A DNA stretch of 64,000 nt from Paludibacteraceae bacterium (lineage in GTDB: Bacteria; Bacteroidota; Bacteroidia; Bacteroidales; Paludibacteraceae), in contig JAGBRL010000070.1 of NCBI GenBank assembly GCA_017632345.1, positions 1-64,000 of the forward strand, in the 5' to 3' direction. The first letter of the stretch is position 1; each line of letters starts with the position of its first letter. A model generated the notes under the pieces. That model was not told the DNA's origin, did not search any database, and saw only the letters and a program-made list of their open reading frames with translations. A program made the position numbers and the translations under genes. Below are positions 1 to 10,456 of the stretch, in pieces.

Positions 1-115
1 ATACCGCAAAAACACCAAACAGAATACCGCAAAAACACCAAACAGAACACCGCAAAAACGCCAAACAGAACACCGCAAAAACACCAAACAGAACACCGCA
101 AAAACGCCAAACGGC
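1..115. repeat. 23-bp tandem repeat array, truncated by window edge
   Basis: Five contiguous 23-bp units with no spacers fill bases 1-115, followed by a decayed sixth unit to about 136. The shared core is CCGCAAAAACRCCAAAC; units 1 and 2 are identical, and later units alternate A or G at the R position. The array may begin before base 1, so its true copy number is unknown. It ends about 47 bases upstream of the -33 element of the ATPase gene that starts at 220. There is no internal dyad, unlike the array at 54368-54655. Confidence 0.9.
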
Positions 116-162
116 ATACCACAAAAAGGACAAAAGTTTTTCAACAAAATTATTCAACAAAC

Positions 163-193
163 TTGCACGACAAGATTTTTAATTCTATATTTG
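163..193 (+). promoter_or_regulatory. Bacteroidetes-type promoter of the ATPase gene
   Basis: TTG at 163-165 and TATATTTG at 186-193, separated by 20 bases, match the Bacteroidetes -33/-7 consensus (TTTG, TAnnTTTG). The ATG at 220 lies 27 bases downstream. The second ATPase gene (54719) has the same geometry. Confidence 0.65.
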
Positions 194-219
194 CACAATA
201 AAAACTTTAAAAAACATCT

Positions 220-1512
220 ATGGAATATTTAAAAAGAATGGCTGACTACCTGCTGCAGGACTACCTTGAAGCCTTTGGAGCAGTATTAATTGAAGGTCCA
301 AAATGGTGCGGAAAAACAACAACAGCCGAATACGCTGCCAAAAGCATATTAAAAATGCAAGATCCAGACAAAAGAGAGGAATACTTAAAAACAGCTGCGA
401 CAAAACCATCGTTCTTGCTGCATGGTGAAGTGCCAAGACTTATAGACGAATGGCAAGACGCTCCGGTTATTTGGGACGCGGTCCGCACTATGGTAGATAA
501 CCGTTGCGAACCAGGACAGTTTATACTTACAGGCTCCAATAGCGTGGACAAAAGCAAGATACTGCACTCAGGCACCGGACGAATAGCACGAATGAAAATG
601 CTCCCGATGAGCCTATGGGAGTCTGGCGAGTCAACAGGCGAAATATCCATAAATGAATTGTTCAACAACCCTGACTACGACATAGACGGGAAGAGGTCTG
701 AAATGAGCGTTGACAAATTAATTTTCGCCGCATGTCGAGGTGGTTGGCCTGCGGCAATGAACGTGCGTTCCGACAGAGCAAAACTGATGATTGCAAAAAA
801 CTACATAAACAGCGTTTGCTCCGAAGACGTATCTCGCATAGACGGCACAAAAAGAAACGAGAAACTTGCGCGAATGATACTTATGTCGTACGCAAGAAAC
901 ATATCAACCCTTGCTAAAAAAACGTCAATTTTGAAAGATATAACATCTTCAGGTGACATAACTTGTTCTGACGAAACCCTGAACAATTACATAAACGTTT
1001 TAGAACGGCTGTTTGTGATTCAGGACATAGACGCTTGGTGCCCGTCCATACGAAGCAAGACGGCAATCCGCAGTTCTGCAAAGCGATGTTTTTGCGACCC
1101 ATCCATCGCAGTTGCAGCACTTGGACAGACGCCTGACACACTGAAACTGCAACTAAAGACGTTCGGCTTCATATTCGAGCAGATGTGCATCAGAGACTTG
1201 CGGTCATACACCACCGACATGGACAGCCACATATCCTATTACCACGACCGATACGGGCTGGAAGCCGACATAGTCCTGCATCAAAACGACGGCCGATATG
1301 CCCTTATAGAGTGCAAACTCGGAAGCGGAGACATCGAAAACGGAGCTTCGCATCTGCTTGAAATCAAAAGGCTCGTAAAAGAGTTCAACAATAAGGAAGA
1401 GCAAGTCAGGTTGCGAGAGCCAGATTTGCTAATTGTTCTGACCGGCGGAGAAATGGCATACACACGGATAGACGGAGTGAAAATAATACCGTTAGGGTGC
1501 CTAAAAAATTGA
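220..1512 (+). CDS. AAA_14 / DUF4143 ATP-binding protein
   Basis: A 430-residue AAA+ superfamily ATPase of the AAA_14 plus DUF4143 type (COG1373-like); the cellular role of this family is not established. A Walker A GPKWCGKTT is at about 26-34, Walker B LIDEW at 74-78 and a sensor-1-like ILTGSN follows. The C-terminal DUF4143 part carries a PD-(D/E)XK-like signature: D350 in EADIV and E364-x-K366 in IECK, so nuclease-fold residues are retained. The start at 220 was chosen because it sits 27 bases after a good -7 box; an in-frame ATG at 238 is possible. It is a stand-alone gene preceded by a tandem array and convergent with lon, separated by a shared hairpin terminator. Its only relative in the window is the gene at 54719. 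Nothing shows a transposase, toxin or partner beside it. Confidence 0.85.
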   Translation: MEYLKRMADYLLQDYLEAFGAVLIEGPKWCGKTTTAEYAAKSILKMQDPDKREEYLKTAATKPSFLLHGEVPRLIDEWQDAPVIWDAVRTMVDNRCEPGQFILTGSNSVDKSKILHSGTGRIARMKMLPMSLWESGESTGEISINELFNNPDYDIDGKRSEMSVDKLIFAACRGGWPAAMNVRSDRAKLMIAKNYINSVCSEDVSRIDGTKRNEKLARMILMSYARNISTLAKKTSILKDITSSGDITCSDETLNNYINVLERLFVIQDIDAWCPSIRSKTAIRSSAKRCFCDPSIAVAALGQTPDTLKLQLKTFGFIFEQMCIRDLRSYTTDMDSHISYYHDRYGLEADIVLHQNDGRYALIECKLGSGDIENGASHLLEIKRLVKEFNNKEEQVRLREPDLLIVLTGGEMAYTRIDGVKIIPLGCLKN

Positions 1513-1544
1513 GCTCTGAAGCAGTAAAACCTCAGAGCTCAATT
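1507..1544. terminator. Bidirectional terminator between the ATPase gene and lon
   Basis: A perfect 13-bp inverted repeat (arms 1507-1519 and 1532-1544, core TTGAGCTCTGA) with a 12-base loop. On the minus strand it runs into a T tract, so it best serves lon; it also follows the ATPase stop codon. Confidence 0.85.
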
Positions 1545-1568
1545 CGCATTCAGACGAACGACTTTAAA

Positions 1569-3998
1569 TCAATCTGCCAGTTCGTCAAGCAGAGCTATTT
1601 CCAGCACCTCTTTCATATCCTTGACATAATGAAAAGCCAACCCCTCTATATACACAGGCTTTATTTCATCTATATCCTTCTTATTATCGGCACAAAGCAC
1701 AATCTCCTTAATGCCAGCGCGTTTAGCCGCAAGAATCTTCTCCTTAATGCCCCCAACCGGCAAAACCTTTCCGCGCAAAGTAATCTCTCCGGTCATGGCA
1801 AGATTAGCCTTCACCTTACGCCTTGTAAACGAAGAGGCAAGCGACGTCAACATTGTGATTCCGGCAGAAGGCCCATCCTTAGGCACAGCACCCTCCGGCA
1901 CATGAATATGCACGCTATACTCTTCAAACTTCTCGCTTGGAATTCCATATTTATCTGCATTAGCCCTCAGATATTCAAGAGCGAGCACCGCCGACTCCTT
2001 CATCACATCTCCAAGATTACCGGTAAGCGTCAGCTTAGGAGACTTAGACTTGCTCAGGCTAGACTCGATAAATAAGATTTCGCCGCCGACAGATGTCCAA
2101 GCCAGCCCCGTCACCACACCTGCATAATCATTACCCTGATACTCGTCGTTAGAGAAACGCTCCGTGCCAAGATAATCAGACAAATTATCAGGAGTGATTT
2201 CATGATCAAACTCCTCGTTCAAGGCAATACGCCTTGCTATTTTTCTCAGCAGCTTTCCAATCTGTTTGTCAAGCTCTCTCACGCCAGACTCACGCGTATA
2301 GCGCTCAATGATAGCCTTGTACGTATCATTTGAAAGCTTCAGCCCTATTTCTTCCAACCCATGTTTCTCAAGAGCACGAAGGAACAAGTGACGCTTCGCA
2401 ATCTCAACCTTCTCTTCCAAAAGATAACCGCTAATTTCAATAAGCTCCATACGGTCAAGAAGCGGCTTAGGGATATTCGATATATTATTAGCCGTCGCAA
2501 TGAACATCACATTCGACAGGTCGTAATCAATATCAAGGAAATTATCATGGAACGTATTATTCTGCTCAGGGTCAAGCACCTCGAGCAACGCCGACGACGG
2601 GTCACCTTTGAAGTCAGAGCCGACCTTGTCGATCTCGTCCAGTATAAAAACCGGATTAGAAGTTTCCGCCTTCTGCAGGCTCTGTATTATACGACCTGGC
2701 ATAGAGCCGATATAAGTGCGTCGGTGACCTCTAATTTCAGACTCATCATGCAAACCGCCGAGAGAAATTCTCACGTACTTGCGCTTCAAAGCCTCAGCCA
2801 CAGACTTGCCTAAAGAAGTCTTGCCCACACCCGGAGGGCCGTAAAGGCACAAGATAGGCGCCTTTTTATCCTTCTTCAGCTTAATCACAGCGAGATGCTC
2901 TATGATACGGTCCTTCACCTCCTCCATGCCGAAGTGCTCTTTATCCAGCACCTTCTGCGCAGTCTTAAGGTTATGACTATCTTTAGAATAGACGTTCCAA
3001 GGGAGGCTCAGAATGGTCTCCACGTAATTCAGCTGCACGTTGTAATCAGGCGAGTGCGTAGATGTGCGTTCCAACTTCTCCACCTCCTTCAGGAAGATTT
3101 CCTCAACCTTCTTGTCCCACTTTTTACCAACCGCCTTTTCCCTCAAATTCTGAGCATCAGAACCTTCGTTTCCTAGTTCCTCCTGAATAGTCTTTATCTG
3201 CTGATTAAGGAAATACTCGCGCTGCTGCTGGTCAATATCGGCCTGAGTTTTAGCCTGTATTTCCAGTTTGATAGTAAGCATCTGCAGTTCCTTGTTCAAA
3301 ATTTCAAGCAGCGCATAGCCTCTGCCCATCACGCTGTCAACTTCCAGAAGTCTCTGTTTGTCAGCCTGTTTAAGACCAAAATTAGCACAGATAAAATTAA
3401 TCAGCACACCTGAGTTTTCTATGTTTTTGATAGCGAACATAGCCTCTGGCGGCATAGACCCTGAGGCACCCTTCACAATCTGAGCCGCAGTATCCTTCAA
3501 AGAAGAGAGCAAAGCGTCAAACTCCTTAGACTCCTCATCAGACGGCTTAACATCCTCCTTCACAGAAACCTTTCCGTGCAAGAAAGGCGTAGTCTCTGTA
3601 ATCTCAAGAAGTTCCACACGCTTTTTTCCCTGCAGGATAGCAGTAGTAGAACCATCAGGGAGTTCCAATATCTTTATAACCTGAGCCACAGCCCCCACAG
3701 TATTCAGGTCTTCGATAGCAGGTTCTTCCACGTTAGAGTCTTTCTGAGAAAAAGCTCCAATCACACTCTTATTTTTGTATGCGTACCGGATAGCTGCAAG
3801 AGACTTCTTTCTGCCCAAAGCAACAGGCACGACCACGCCGGGAAACATAACAATATTCCTCAGCGTGACAATCGGCATATCATCGCCTTCGCCCTCCTGC
3901 AAGTCAAAACTATCTTCTCCATCTGCTATAAGAGGGATAAATTCCGCCTCTTCGTCATGCAAATCTTCACGCAAGATACTTTCTATTTTTGTTGTCAT
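1569..3998 (-). CDS. lon: ATP-dependent protease Lon
   Basis: Cytosolic AAA+ serine protease that degrades misfolded and regulatory proteins. The 809-residue product has the full LonA layout: an N-terminal substrate-binding domain starting at about residue 40 ([14 protein letters not shown]), a coiled linker, Walker A GPPGVGKT at 387-394, Walker [10 protein letters not shown], and the C-terminal peptidase domain with Ser711 in DGPSAG and Lys754 in GIKEK, the expected Ser-Lys dyad. Length is normal for Bacteroidetes Lon. The ATG at 3998 is preceded by a minus-strand promoter at 4119-4147 and by palindromic sites that could bind a regulator. It is monocistronic: its terminator is at 1507-1544 and leuB upstream ends with its own terminator. 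Confidence 0.97.
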   Translation of the reverse strand: MTTKIESILREDLHDEEAEFIPLIADGEDSFDLQEGEGDDMPIVTLRNIVMFPGVVVPVALGRKKSLAAIRYAYKNKSVIGAFSQKDSNVEEPAIEDLNTVGAVAQVIKILELPDGSTTAILQGKKRVELLEITETTPFLHGKVSVKEDVKPSDEESKEFDALLSSLKDTAAQIVKGASGSMPPEAMFAIKNIENSGVLINFICANFGLKQADKQRLLEVDSVMGRGYALLEILNKELQMLTIKLEIQAKTQADIDQQQREYFLNQQIKTIQEELGNEGSDAQNLREKAVGKKWDKKVEEIFLKEVEKLERTSTHSPDYNVQLNYVETILSLPWNVYSKDSHNLKTAQKVLDKEHFGMEEVKDRIIEHLAVIKLKKDKKAPILCLYGPPGVGKTSLGKSVAEALKRKYVRISLGGLHDESEIRGHRRTYIGSMPGRIIQSLQKAETSNPVFILDEIDKVGSDFKGDPSSALLEVLDPEQNNTFHDNFLDIDYDLSNVMFIATANNISNIPKPLLDRMELIEISGYLLEEKVEIAKRHLFLRALEKHGLEEIGLKLSNDTYKAIIERYTRESGVRELDKQIGKLLRKIARRIALNEEFDHEITPDNLSDYLGTERFSNDEYQGNDYAGVVTGLAWTSVGGEILFIESSLSKSKSPKLTLTGNLGDVMKESAVLALEYLRANADKYGIPSEKFEEYSVHIHVPEGAVPKDGPSAGITMLTSLASSFTRRKVKANLAMTGEITLRGKVLPVGGIKEKILAAKRAGIKEIVLCADNKKDIDEIKPVYIEGLAFHYVKDMKEVLEIALLDELAD

Positions 3999-4020
3999 AA
4001 CTTATAATTTCAATTTATGC

Positions 4021-4170
4021 CAAAATGTCAGACTTTTTTACCTTTTCACTTTTTTGATTTGGCAGACATGCCTAACAAACCGCATTCCATTCAAAACTTT
4101 AGAACTGAATCATTCTCACAAATATATAGCGCAATTGTTGTGCCAAACTTTAAAATCTGACATTTTGTCA
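4021..4170. promoter_or_regulatory. Inverted copies of a 12-mer flanking the lon promoter
   Basis: CAAAATGTCAGA at 4021-4032 is repeated as its exact reverse complement at 4156-4167. The distal copy extends to a palindrome TGACATTTTGTCA (4158-4170) lying just upstream of the -33 element; the proximal copy lies in the lon leader. The arrangement suggests operator sites for a dimeric regulator, or DNA looping. The regulator is not identifiable from this window. Confidence 0.4.
4119..4147 (-). promoter_or_regulatory. Predicted lon promoter
   Basis: On the minus strand TTTG (4147-4144) and TATATTTG (4126-4119) are 17 bases apart, a little tighter than the 18-20 seen elsewhere in this window. The predicted transcript would have a leader of roughly 115 bases before the lon ATG. 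Confidence 0.5.
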
Positions 4171-4201
4171 TGCTCGAAATTCTTTTTCCGCAAAAAGCAA
4201 A

Positions 4202-4228
4202 GAGGCTCACCTAAACAAAGCGAACCTC
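4202..4228 (-). terminator. Terminator of the leucine operon
   Basis: On the minus strand, a 9-bp stem with two G-T wobbles (4228-4220 pairing with 4210-4202) is followed by TTTGCTTTTTG. It lies 56 bases after the leuB stop codon. Confidence 0.6.
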
Positions 4229-4283
4229 CTGCTAAACCATACTCACGCCAACCGAGCCAAAACGGACGGCGCGTACAAGACCA

Positions 4284-5351
4284 TCAGTCTATATAACCAA
4301 CCAGCCACTCGCCCACTTCATTTGTTTTGTACGCTTTTCCGTTTCCGATAACAATATCCTCAGTAACCACGCCCTCCTTCATAGAAGCCTCAACAGCCTC
4401 TCGAATCAAAGCGCCCTCATCCTTCAGTCCGAAGGCATACTCAAACATCATAGCGGCAGAGAGCACCGTAGCCAACGGATTGGCGATGTTTTTTCCTGCA
4501 GCTTGCGGATAAGAGCCGTGAATAGGCTCAAAGACCGACGTGTGCTCACCAACTGAAGCCGAGGCAAGCAAGCCCATCGAACCTGTGATTACAGAACCTT
4601 CGTCTGTCAGAATATCGCCAAACATATTTTCAGTCACAATCACATCGAAGCGCTTCGGATTCTGAATCATCTGCATCGCCGCATTGTCCACAAACATATA
4701 TTCCGTTTCCACCTGCGGATACTTTGCCGCCACGACCTGTGCCACCTCTCTCCACAATCTTGAAGTGGCAAGCACATTAGCCTTGTCCACCACCGTCAGT
4801 TTTTTACGGCGCTTCATTGCATACGTATAGGCAAGCTCAAGAATCCTTTCCACCTCCTCTTTCGAATAGACACACGTGTCGTAAGCCACAGAGCCATCTT
4901 CGCTCCTGCCTTGCGGCCTGCCGAAATACAGACCTCCCGTAAGCTCTCTGATGCACATGAAGTCAGCCCCTTCAACCAGTTCGGCCTTCAACGGCGACTT
5001 ATGCAACAACGACGGGAAAGTTGTTACCGGCCTTATATTAGCGAAAAGTCCCAGCTTCTTTCTCATTGCGAGCAAGCCCTGTTCCGGACGCACCTTAGCC
5101 GCGGGATTGTTATCAAACTTAGGGTCGCCAACCGCACCAAACAGCACAGCGTCCGACCTCATGCACAAGTCATGAGTCTCGTCAGGGTAAGGCGAACCGA
5201 CCGCATCTATCGCGCAAGCGCCAACAAGCGCGGTTTCGTATGTCAGTTTATGTCCAAACTTGCAGCACACCGCCTTTGTCACGTCGAGTGCCACTTTCAC
5301 AATTTCCGGACCGATACCATCACCCGGAAGAACTGCTATATTTAAATTCAT
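4284..5351 (-). CDS. leuB: 3-isopropylmalate dehydrogenase
   Basis: Oxidises and decarboxylates (2R,3S)-3-isopropylmalate to 2-oxoisocaproate with NAD+, the third leucine-specific step. The 355-residue product starts [17 protein letters not shown], has the substrate-binding [10 protein letters not shown] segment, and the metal/NAD segment [17 protein letters not shown]. Length is normal for LeuB. It is the last gene of the operon, 28 bases after the LeuA-family synthase, and is followed by a terminator. LeuB-type enzymes can also act on 3-methylmalate in the citramalate route to isoleucine, which matters because the operon has two LeuA-family genes. Confidence 0.96.
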   Translation of the reverse strand: MNLNIAVLPGDGIGPEIVKVALDVTKAVCCKFGHKLTYETALVGACAIDAVGSPYPDETHDLCMRSDAVLFGAVGDPKFDNNPAAKVRPEQGLLAMRKKLGLFANIRPVTTFPSLLHKSPLKAELVEGADFMCIRELTGGLYFGRPQGRSEDGSVAYDTCVYSKEEVERILELAYTYAMKRRKKLTVVDKANVLATSRLWREVAQVVAAKYPQVETEYMFVDNAAMQMIQNPKRFDVIVTENMFGDILTDEGSVITGSMGLLASASVGEHTSVFEPIHGSYPQAAGKNIANPLATVLSAAMMFEYAFGLKDEGALIREAVEASMKEGVVTEDIVIGNGKAYKTNEVGEWLVGYID

Positions 5352-5379
5352 AATCAGAACAATTTAAGACATTAAAAAA

Positions 5380-6894
5380 TCAGACCGATTCTATTTGGTT
5401 AAGCATCTTAACCGTAGCCTTGATAGCCGCCTCGGTCTGGTCGGCATCAAGTCCGTGAGTTTTAAAAACCCTTCCGTTAAACTTCCAAGTTATCGTGGTA
5501 TGCACCAGTGCGTCGGTTTTTCCGCCAGGCGGAATGATAACCACATAGTCCAGCAGTTCCGGGATAGGCTTGTCCAGCTGTTTGTAAATCTTCCACAAAG
5601 CCTTAGTGAAGGCGTTGTACTGACCGTCGCCCGGAGCAGTCTGCTGATACACTTCGCCGTCAACCTCCAGCGAGACCGTAGCCACAGGCCTCAGCCCGTG
5701 CGTCAGCGACAGAGAGTAGTTCACCACCTTAATATTTTGCTTAAGCACGTCATGTTTAAGCACGTCCGACACTATGTAAGGCAGTTCCTCCTGCGTCACG
5801 ATCTGCTTTTTATCGCCAAGTTCGATAATACGTTTTGTAACCTTCGCCATAGACTCTTCATCAATATTGATTCCGAGCACCTCCAGGTTTTTACGTATAT
5901 TTGCCTTGCCGGACATTTTCCCCAAAGCATACTCGCGCACCCTTCCGAAACGTTCAGGACGCAAGTCGCTGCAATAGAGATTGTTCTTAGAGTCGCCGTC
6001 AGCATGAACTCCTGCGCACTGCGTAAAGACAGAGTCGCCCACCACCGGCTTGTTGTCCGGCACCCGTATTCCGGAGTAAGTCTCCACAAGCTTTCCAATC
6101 TGATACACCTTGTCCTCCTTCAGTCCGGTGTCACATTTCAACTGGTCATGAAGCACCGCAAGCACGCTCGTCAGCGGAGCATTACCTGCACGTTCTCCAA
6201 GACCGTTCACAGTGACATGCACGCCATGCACACCTGCATTTACAGCGGCAAAGACATTAGCCACGGCGAGGTCATAGTCATTATGCGCGTGAAAGTCGAA
6301 CCGAAGCTCAGGATAACGTTTCAGGACCACACTGCAAAACTCCGCCGTCTGCAACGGATTCAGCACGCCAAGCGTGTCCGGAAGCATAAACCTCTGAACC
6401 GGGAGGTCTGCCAAAGCGTCAAGGAACTGGAACACATAATCCCTCGAACTAATCATGCCGTTGCTCCAATCTTCCAGATAAACATTTACAAAAAGCCCCA
6501 TTTCATCGGCACTTTGCACAGCGGCTCGGACATTTGCGATATGCTGCTCCGGCGTTTTTTTCAGCTGTTCCGTAACGTGTCTGACCGAGCCTTTCGCCAG
6601 CAGGTTCACAACCTTTCCGCCAGCCTCCTTGATCCACTGCAACGACTCGCCCCCGTCAATGAAGCCCAGCACCTCCACCTTGCCAAGGTGCCCTTTCTCG
6701 TCTGCCCACTGGCAAATGCGCTTCACCGCCTCAAACTCTCCGTCCGACACACGAGCCGACCCCACCTCAACACGCGGAATACCAAGCTCCTCCAGCAGGA
6801 AATGCGCAATCCCCAGCTTTTCCTGTATAGCGAAAGAGACGCCGGAAGTCTGCTCGCCGTCACGAAGCGTCGTATCTAATATTTCAACATACAT
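5380..6894 (-). CDS. Second LeuA-family synthase (2-isopropylmalate or (R)-citramalate synthase-like)
   Basis: A 504-residue acetyl-CoA-dependent Claisen condensing enzyme. The TIM-barrel domain opens with [17 protein letters not shown] (catalytic Arg and metal Asp) and includes the metal-binding HAHNDYD and NGLGERAGNAPL segments; a C-terminal LeuA regulatory (LeuA_dimer) domain follows from about residue 380. It differs clearly from the canonical LeuA encoded first in the same operon. Because the two sit together with the shared leuB, leuC and leuD genes, one may make citramalate (pyruvate + acetyl-CoA) for isoleucine; specificity cannot be read from sequence by eye. It could instead be a second isopropylmalate synthase with different feedback control. 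It lies 27 bases after leuD. Confidence 0.8.
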   Translation of the reverse strand: MYVEILDTTLRDGEQTSGVSFAIQEKLGIAHFLLEELGIPRVEVGSARVSDGEFEAVKRICQWADEKGHLGKVEVLGFIDGGESLQWIKEAGGKVVNLLAKGSVRHVTEQLKKTPEQHIANVRAAVQSADEMGLFVNVYLEDWSNGMISSRDYVFQFLDALADLPVQRFMLPDTLGVLNPLQTAEFCSVVLKRYPELRFDFHAHNDYDLAVANVFAAVNAGVHGVHVTVNGLGERAGNAPLTSVLAVLHDQLKCDTGLKEDKVYQIGKLVETYSGIRVPDNKPVVGDSVFTQCAGVHADGDSKNNLYCSDLRPERFGRVREYALGKMSGKANIRKNLEVLGINIDEESMAKVTKRIIELGDKKQIVTQEELPYIVSDVLKHDVLKQNIKVVNYSLSLTHGLRPVATVSLEVDGEVYQQTAPGDGQYNAFTKALWKIYKQLDKPIPELLDYVVIIPPGGKTDALVHTTITWKFNGRVFKTHGLDADQTEAAIKATVKMLNQIESV

Positions 6895-6921
6895 ACTAAA
6901 GATGTTTAGTTCGATTAAAAT

Positions 6922-7506
6922 TTAGCGTTCACGCTCAAAACGCTCTATCAACTCCTTTTTGCTTAAAAGATAGTCAATGTCGTCAAAACCATTGAGAAAG
7001 CACTCGCGCTTGTACGGATTGATGTCAAAATGTTCCGACTTGCCAGTTGCGTCATTTGTCACTGTCTGAGTCTCAAGATTCACAGTGAGCGTGACGTTCG
7101 GGTCTTTCCCCACAGTCTCAAATATCTCGGCAAGGAACTCGTCAGACACAACCACCGGAAGCACAAAGTTGTTCATCGCGTTATTTTTAAATATATCAGC
7201 GAAGAAACTTGACACCACCACTTTGAAACCATATCCGGCTATAGCCCATGCTGCATGCTCACGGCTTGAGCCGCTTCCGAAATTCTTGCCCGCCACTAAA
7301 ATCTCGCCCGAATAAGCCGGGTTGTTAAGCACGAAAGATTTGACAGGCTCGCCGTTAGAGTCGAACCTCCAGTCTCTGAAAAGATTATCTCCAAACCCCT
7401 CTTTTGTAGTGGCCTTAAGGAAACGAGCCGGTATGATTTGGTCTGTATCCACATTCTCTATCGGAAGCGGAACCACCTTGCTTGTTATCGTATTGAATTT
7501 ATCCAT
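6922..7506 (-). CDS. leuD: 3-isopropylmalate dehydratase small subunit
   Basis: Swivel-domain subunit of isopropylmalate isomerase, which converts 2-isopropylmalate to 3-isopropylmalate together with LeuC. The 194-residue product has the family hallmarks [14 protein letters not shown] near the N terminus and [14 protein letters not shown] in the middle. The start is the ATG at 7506; the codon just before it is GTG, which I do not prefer. It follows leuC by 16 bases, so co-transcription and stoichiometric synthesis are expected. Confidence 0.96.
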   Translation of the reverse strand: MDKFNTITSKVVPLPIENVDTDQIIPARFLKATTKEGFGDNLFRDWRFDSNGEPVKSFVLNNPAYSGEILVAGKNFGSGSSREHAAWAIAGYGFKVVVSSFFADIFKNNAMNNFVLPVVVSDEFLAEIFETVGKDPNVTLTVNLETQTVTNDATGKSEHFDINPYKRECFLNGFDDIDYLLSKKELIERFERER

Positions 7507-7522
7507 CACTTCTGTTTTTTAA

Positions 7523-8917
7523 TTACAACAAATCTCTTGGGTCCGTAATCACACCTGTCACTGCAGCCGCAGCGGCCACGAGCGGACTTGCAAGAATAGT
7601 GCGGGCACCCGGACCTTGACGCCCTTCAAAATTTCTGTTAGATGTTGACACCGCATATTTTCCGGCAGGCACCTTGTCTTCGTTCATCGCAAGGCAAGCC
7701 GAGCAGCCCGGCTGACGGATTTCAAAACCTGCCTCTGCCAAAACCGCATCAAGCCCCTCTTCCTTAATCTGAGCTGCCACAGCCCAAGAGCCAGGAACGA
7801 GCCAAGCCGTCACGCCTTCCGCTTTTTTACGCCCCTTCACAAGAGACGCGAAGGCCCTGAAATCTTCAATTCTGCCGTTTGTGCAACTTCCGACAAACAC
7901 ATAGTCAACTCTTTTTCCAATCATCTTTTCTGACGGGGCAAAGCCCATGTACTCCAACGACTTTTCGAACGACGCCCTGCCCGCCTCTTCAACCGATTCC
8001 AACGACGGAATCCGCCCTTTTATTCCGATGCCCATACCTGGATTTGTGCCGTAAGTCACCATCGGCTCTATATCCGCAGCATCAAAGACGACCTCTTTGT
8101 CGAACACCGCATCGGCTCCGCTCTTCAGCGTTTTCCAGTATTCCACGGCCTTGTCCCACTCTTCGCCCTTAGGCGCAAATTCTCTTCCTTTAATATACTC
8201 GAAAGTCACTTCGTCAGGAGCAATCATTCCGCCTCGCGCCCCCATTTCGATAGACAGATTGCACAACGTCAGCCTGCCCTCCATTGAGAGAGCCTTCACC
8301 GCCTCGCCTGCATACTCCACGAAATATCCTGTAGCCCCGCCGGTAGTCATCTTCGAGATGATGTAGAGAGCCATGTCCTTAGCCGTCACACCGCGACCAA
8401 GAGCGCCGTTCACAGAAATGCGCATAGTTTTAGGCTTAGCCTGAAAGACGCACTGAGTAGCAAGCACCATTTCGACCTCGCTTGTTCCGATGCCGAAAGC
8501 CACCGCGCCCATAGCCCCATGCGTCGATGTGTGCGAGTCGCCGCAGACCATAGTCATGCCCGGCAGCGAAAGCCCGTTCTCAGGCCCGACCACATGAATG
8601 ACACCGTTCTTCTCGTGTCCCATCGGGAAATACTGCAAACCATAAAAACGCGCGTTTTCATCGAGAGTTTCCACCTGTTTGCGCGACACCGGGTCTGCGA
8701 TGGGCTTGTCCTGATTCAATGTCGGAATGTTATGGTCCGGAATGCAAGTTACCTGACTTGGTCTGAAGACCTTCAAGTTTCTTCTGCGAAGACCTTCGAA
8801 GGCTTGCGGACTTGTGACCTCGTGACAGTACATTCTGTCTATATATAGTTGAGACGGACCGTCAGGTATCTTTGTCACCACGTGAGCGTCCCATATTTTG
8901 TCAAACAATGTATTCAT
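7523..8917 (-). CDS. leuC: 3-isopropylmalate dehydratase large subunit
   Basis: Aconitase-family catalytic subunit of isopropylmalate isomerase. The 464-residue product shows the 4Fe-4S ligands expected for LeuC: a Cys in VGSCTNGR and two in PGCSACLAM. The substrate-side segment [14 protein letters not shown] is intact. Length matches the family. It is the second gene of the operon, 15 bases after leuA, and pairs with leuD downstream. The same isomerase would act on citramalate if the second LeuA-family enzyme makes it. Confidence 0.97.
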   Translation of the reverse strand: MNTLFDKIWDAHVVTKIPDGPSQLYIDRMYCHEVTSPQAFEGLRRRNLKVFRPSQVTCIPDHNIPTLNQDKPIADPVSRKQVETLDENARFYGLQYFPMGHEKNGVIHVVGPENGLSLPGMTMVCGDSHTSTHGAMGAVAFGIGTSEVEMVLATQCVFQAKPKTMRISVNGALGRGVTAKDMALYIISKMTTGGATGYFVEYAGEAVKALSMEGRLTLCNLSIEMGARGGMIAPDEVTFEYIKGREFAPKGEEWDKAVEYWKTLKSGADAVFDKEVVFDAADIEPMVTYGTNPGMGIGIKGRIPSLESVEEAGRASFEKSLEYMGFAPSEKMIGKRVDYVFVGSCTNGRIEDFRAFASLVKGRKKAEGVTAWLVPGSWAVAAQIKEEGLDAVLAEAGFEIRQPGCSACLAMNEDKVPAGKYAVSTSNRNFEGRQGPGARTILASPLVAAAAAVTGVITDPRDLL

Positions 8918-8932
8918 ATATAATATGTAAAA

Positions 8933-10432
8933 TCAATTCAAATTAAACTTATTTATTGCGTCGATATAAGCCTCGACAGAAGCTGCCACAATGTCAGTGT
9001 TAGCGGCAAAGCCAGAATAGACACAACCTTCGTGCTCCACCTGCATATGCACCTTTCCAACGTCGTCGCTGCCTTTCGTTATAGCTTGAATCAGGAACTC
9101 CTGAAGAGTCATCTTTCTCTTGATGATATGCTTCACCGCCTTGATTGCCGCATCCACCGGACCGTTTCCGCTCGCCGCCGCCTCGAACCGTTCGCCCGAT
9201 ATGTTAAGGCATACGGAGGCAACAGACTTCACACCTACGCCAGATGTAACTTGCAGATAATCAAGTTTAATTCGTTGAGTGGACGATAAATCCTGCCCTG
9301 CAAGCATAAGGATGTCGTCATCGTTAATCTCCTTCTTCTGATCAGCAAGCTTCAGGAACGCCTCGTAAACCTTGTCAAGCTTCTCGCCGTCAAGGTCAAC
9401 GCCATGCACGCTTAACCTATGCTTTAGAGCCGCGCGACCGCTGCGGGCAGTCAGCACGATAGAGTTGTCATCAATCCCCACATCCTTCGGATTCATGATT
9501 TCGTAAGTCTGAATATTCTTCAGCACTCCGTCCTGATGTATCCCGGAAGAGTGCGCGAAGGCATTTCGTCCAACAACCGCCTTGTTTGGCTGCACAGGCA
9601 TATTCATCAGGCTGGAGACAAGCCGGCTTGCCGAGTAAATCTTCTGCGTATTGATATTTGTGTCAATGCCCAGTCCTTTGTGGCACTTCAGAATCATCGC
9701 CACCTCTTCGAGCGATGTGTTTCCGGCCCTCTCGCCGATACCGTTCACCGTCACCTCCACCTGCCTTGCGCCGTTCATCACACCGGCGATAGTGTTAGCC
9801 GTAGCCATGCCGAGGTCATTATGGCAATGTGTAGAGATTACCGCGTTATGAATACCGTTCACATTCTCCATCAGGAACTTAATCTTATCACCAAACTCAG
9901 ACGGAAGGCAATAGCCCGTAGTGTCCGGAATGTTCACCACCGTCGCGCCAGCTTTAATCACAGCCTCAACCACACGGGCAAGATAGACGTTGTCCGTTCT
10001 GCCCGCATCTTCACAATAAAATTCAACATCCTCCACATAGCGCTTCGCATATTTCACCGCAGCCACAGCACGCTCCAAGATTTCGTCTTGCGTAGAGTTG
10101 AACTTGTATTTGATATGCAAATCAGAGGTCCCTATCCCAGTGTGGATACGTTTGCTTTTCGCAAAGCGCAAGGCGTCCGCCGCAACATCAATATCCTTCT
10201 GCACTCCGCGTGTCAGCGCGCATATCGTAGGCCATGTCACCGCTTTCGAAATCTCAACCACAGAATTGAAGTCGCCCGGACTTGAAATCGGAAATCCAGC
10301 CTCTATGACATCAACACCAAGGCCTTCCAACGCTCTTGCGACCTCAATCTTCTCGACCGTGTTAAGCTGACAGCCGGGCACCTGCTCGCCATCTCTCAAC
10401 GTTGTGTCAAAAATAAATAATTTGTCTGCCAT
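8933..10432 (-). CDS. leuA: 2-isopropylmalate synthase
   Basis: First committed step of leucine synthesis: condenses 2-oxoisovalerate with acetyl-CoA. The open frame extends upstream to 10516, but that part runs through the attenuator, so I chose the ATG at 10432, giving 499 residues starting [17 protein letters not shown], the usual LeuA N terminus. Metal-binding [13 protein letters not shown] and [14 protein letters not shown] segments are present, and a C-terminal regulatory domain follows from about residue 370, where leucine feedback normally acts. It is the first gene of the leu operon, just downstream of the leader peptide and terminator at 10457-10594. Confidence 0.96.
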   Translation of the reverse strand: MADKLFIFDTTLRDGEQVPGCQLNTVEKIEVARALEGLGVDVIEAGFPISSPGDFNSVVEISKAVTWPTICALTRGVQKDIDVAADALRFAKSKRIHTGIGTSDLHIKYKFNSTQDEILERAVAAVKYAKRYVEDVEFYCEDAGRTDNVYLARVVEAVIKAGATVVNIPDTTGYCLPSEFGDKIKFLMENVNGIHNAVISTHCHNDLGMATANTIAGVMNGARQVEVTVNGIGERAGNTSLEEVAMILKCHKGLGIDTNINTQKIYSASRLVSSLMNMPVQPNKAVVGRNAFAHSSGIHQDGVLKNIQTYEIMNPKDVGIDDNSIVLTARSGRAALKHRLSVHGVDLDGEKLDKVYEAFLKLADQKKEINDDDILMLAGQDLSSTQRIKLDYLQVTSGVGVKSVASVCLNISGERFEAAASGNGPVDAAIKAVKHIIKRKMTLQEFLIQAITKGSDDVGKVHMQVEHEGCVYSGFAANTDIVAASVEAYIDAINKFNLN

Positions 10433-10456
10433 ATCGTTATAACTAAAATTTACCAT

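Noticed and set aside
1..115. CRISPR array or coding repeat
   Set aside because: 23-bp units are contiguous, without spacers and without an open frame carrying them.
5395..6879. 494-codon plus-strand ORF opposite the second LeuA-family gene
   Set aside because: It mirrors a well-conserved enzyme gene; the translation is His/Arg/Leu-rich without any domain, as expected for antisense of biased codons.
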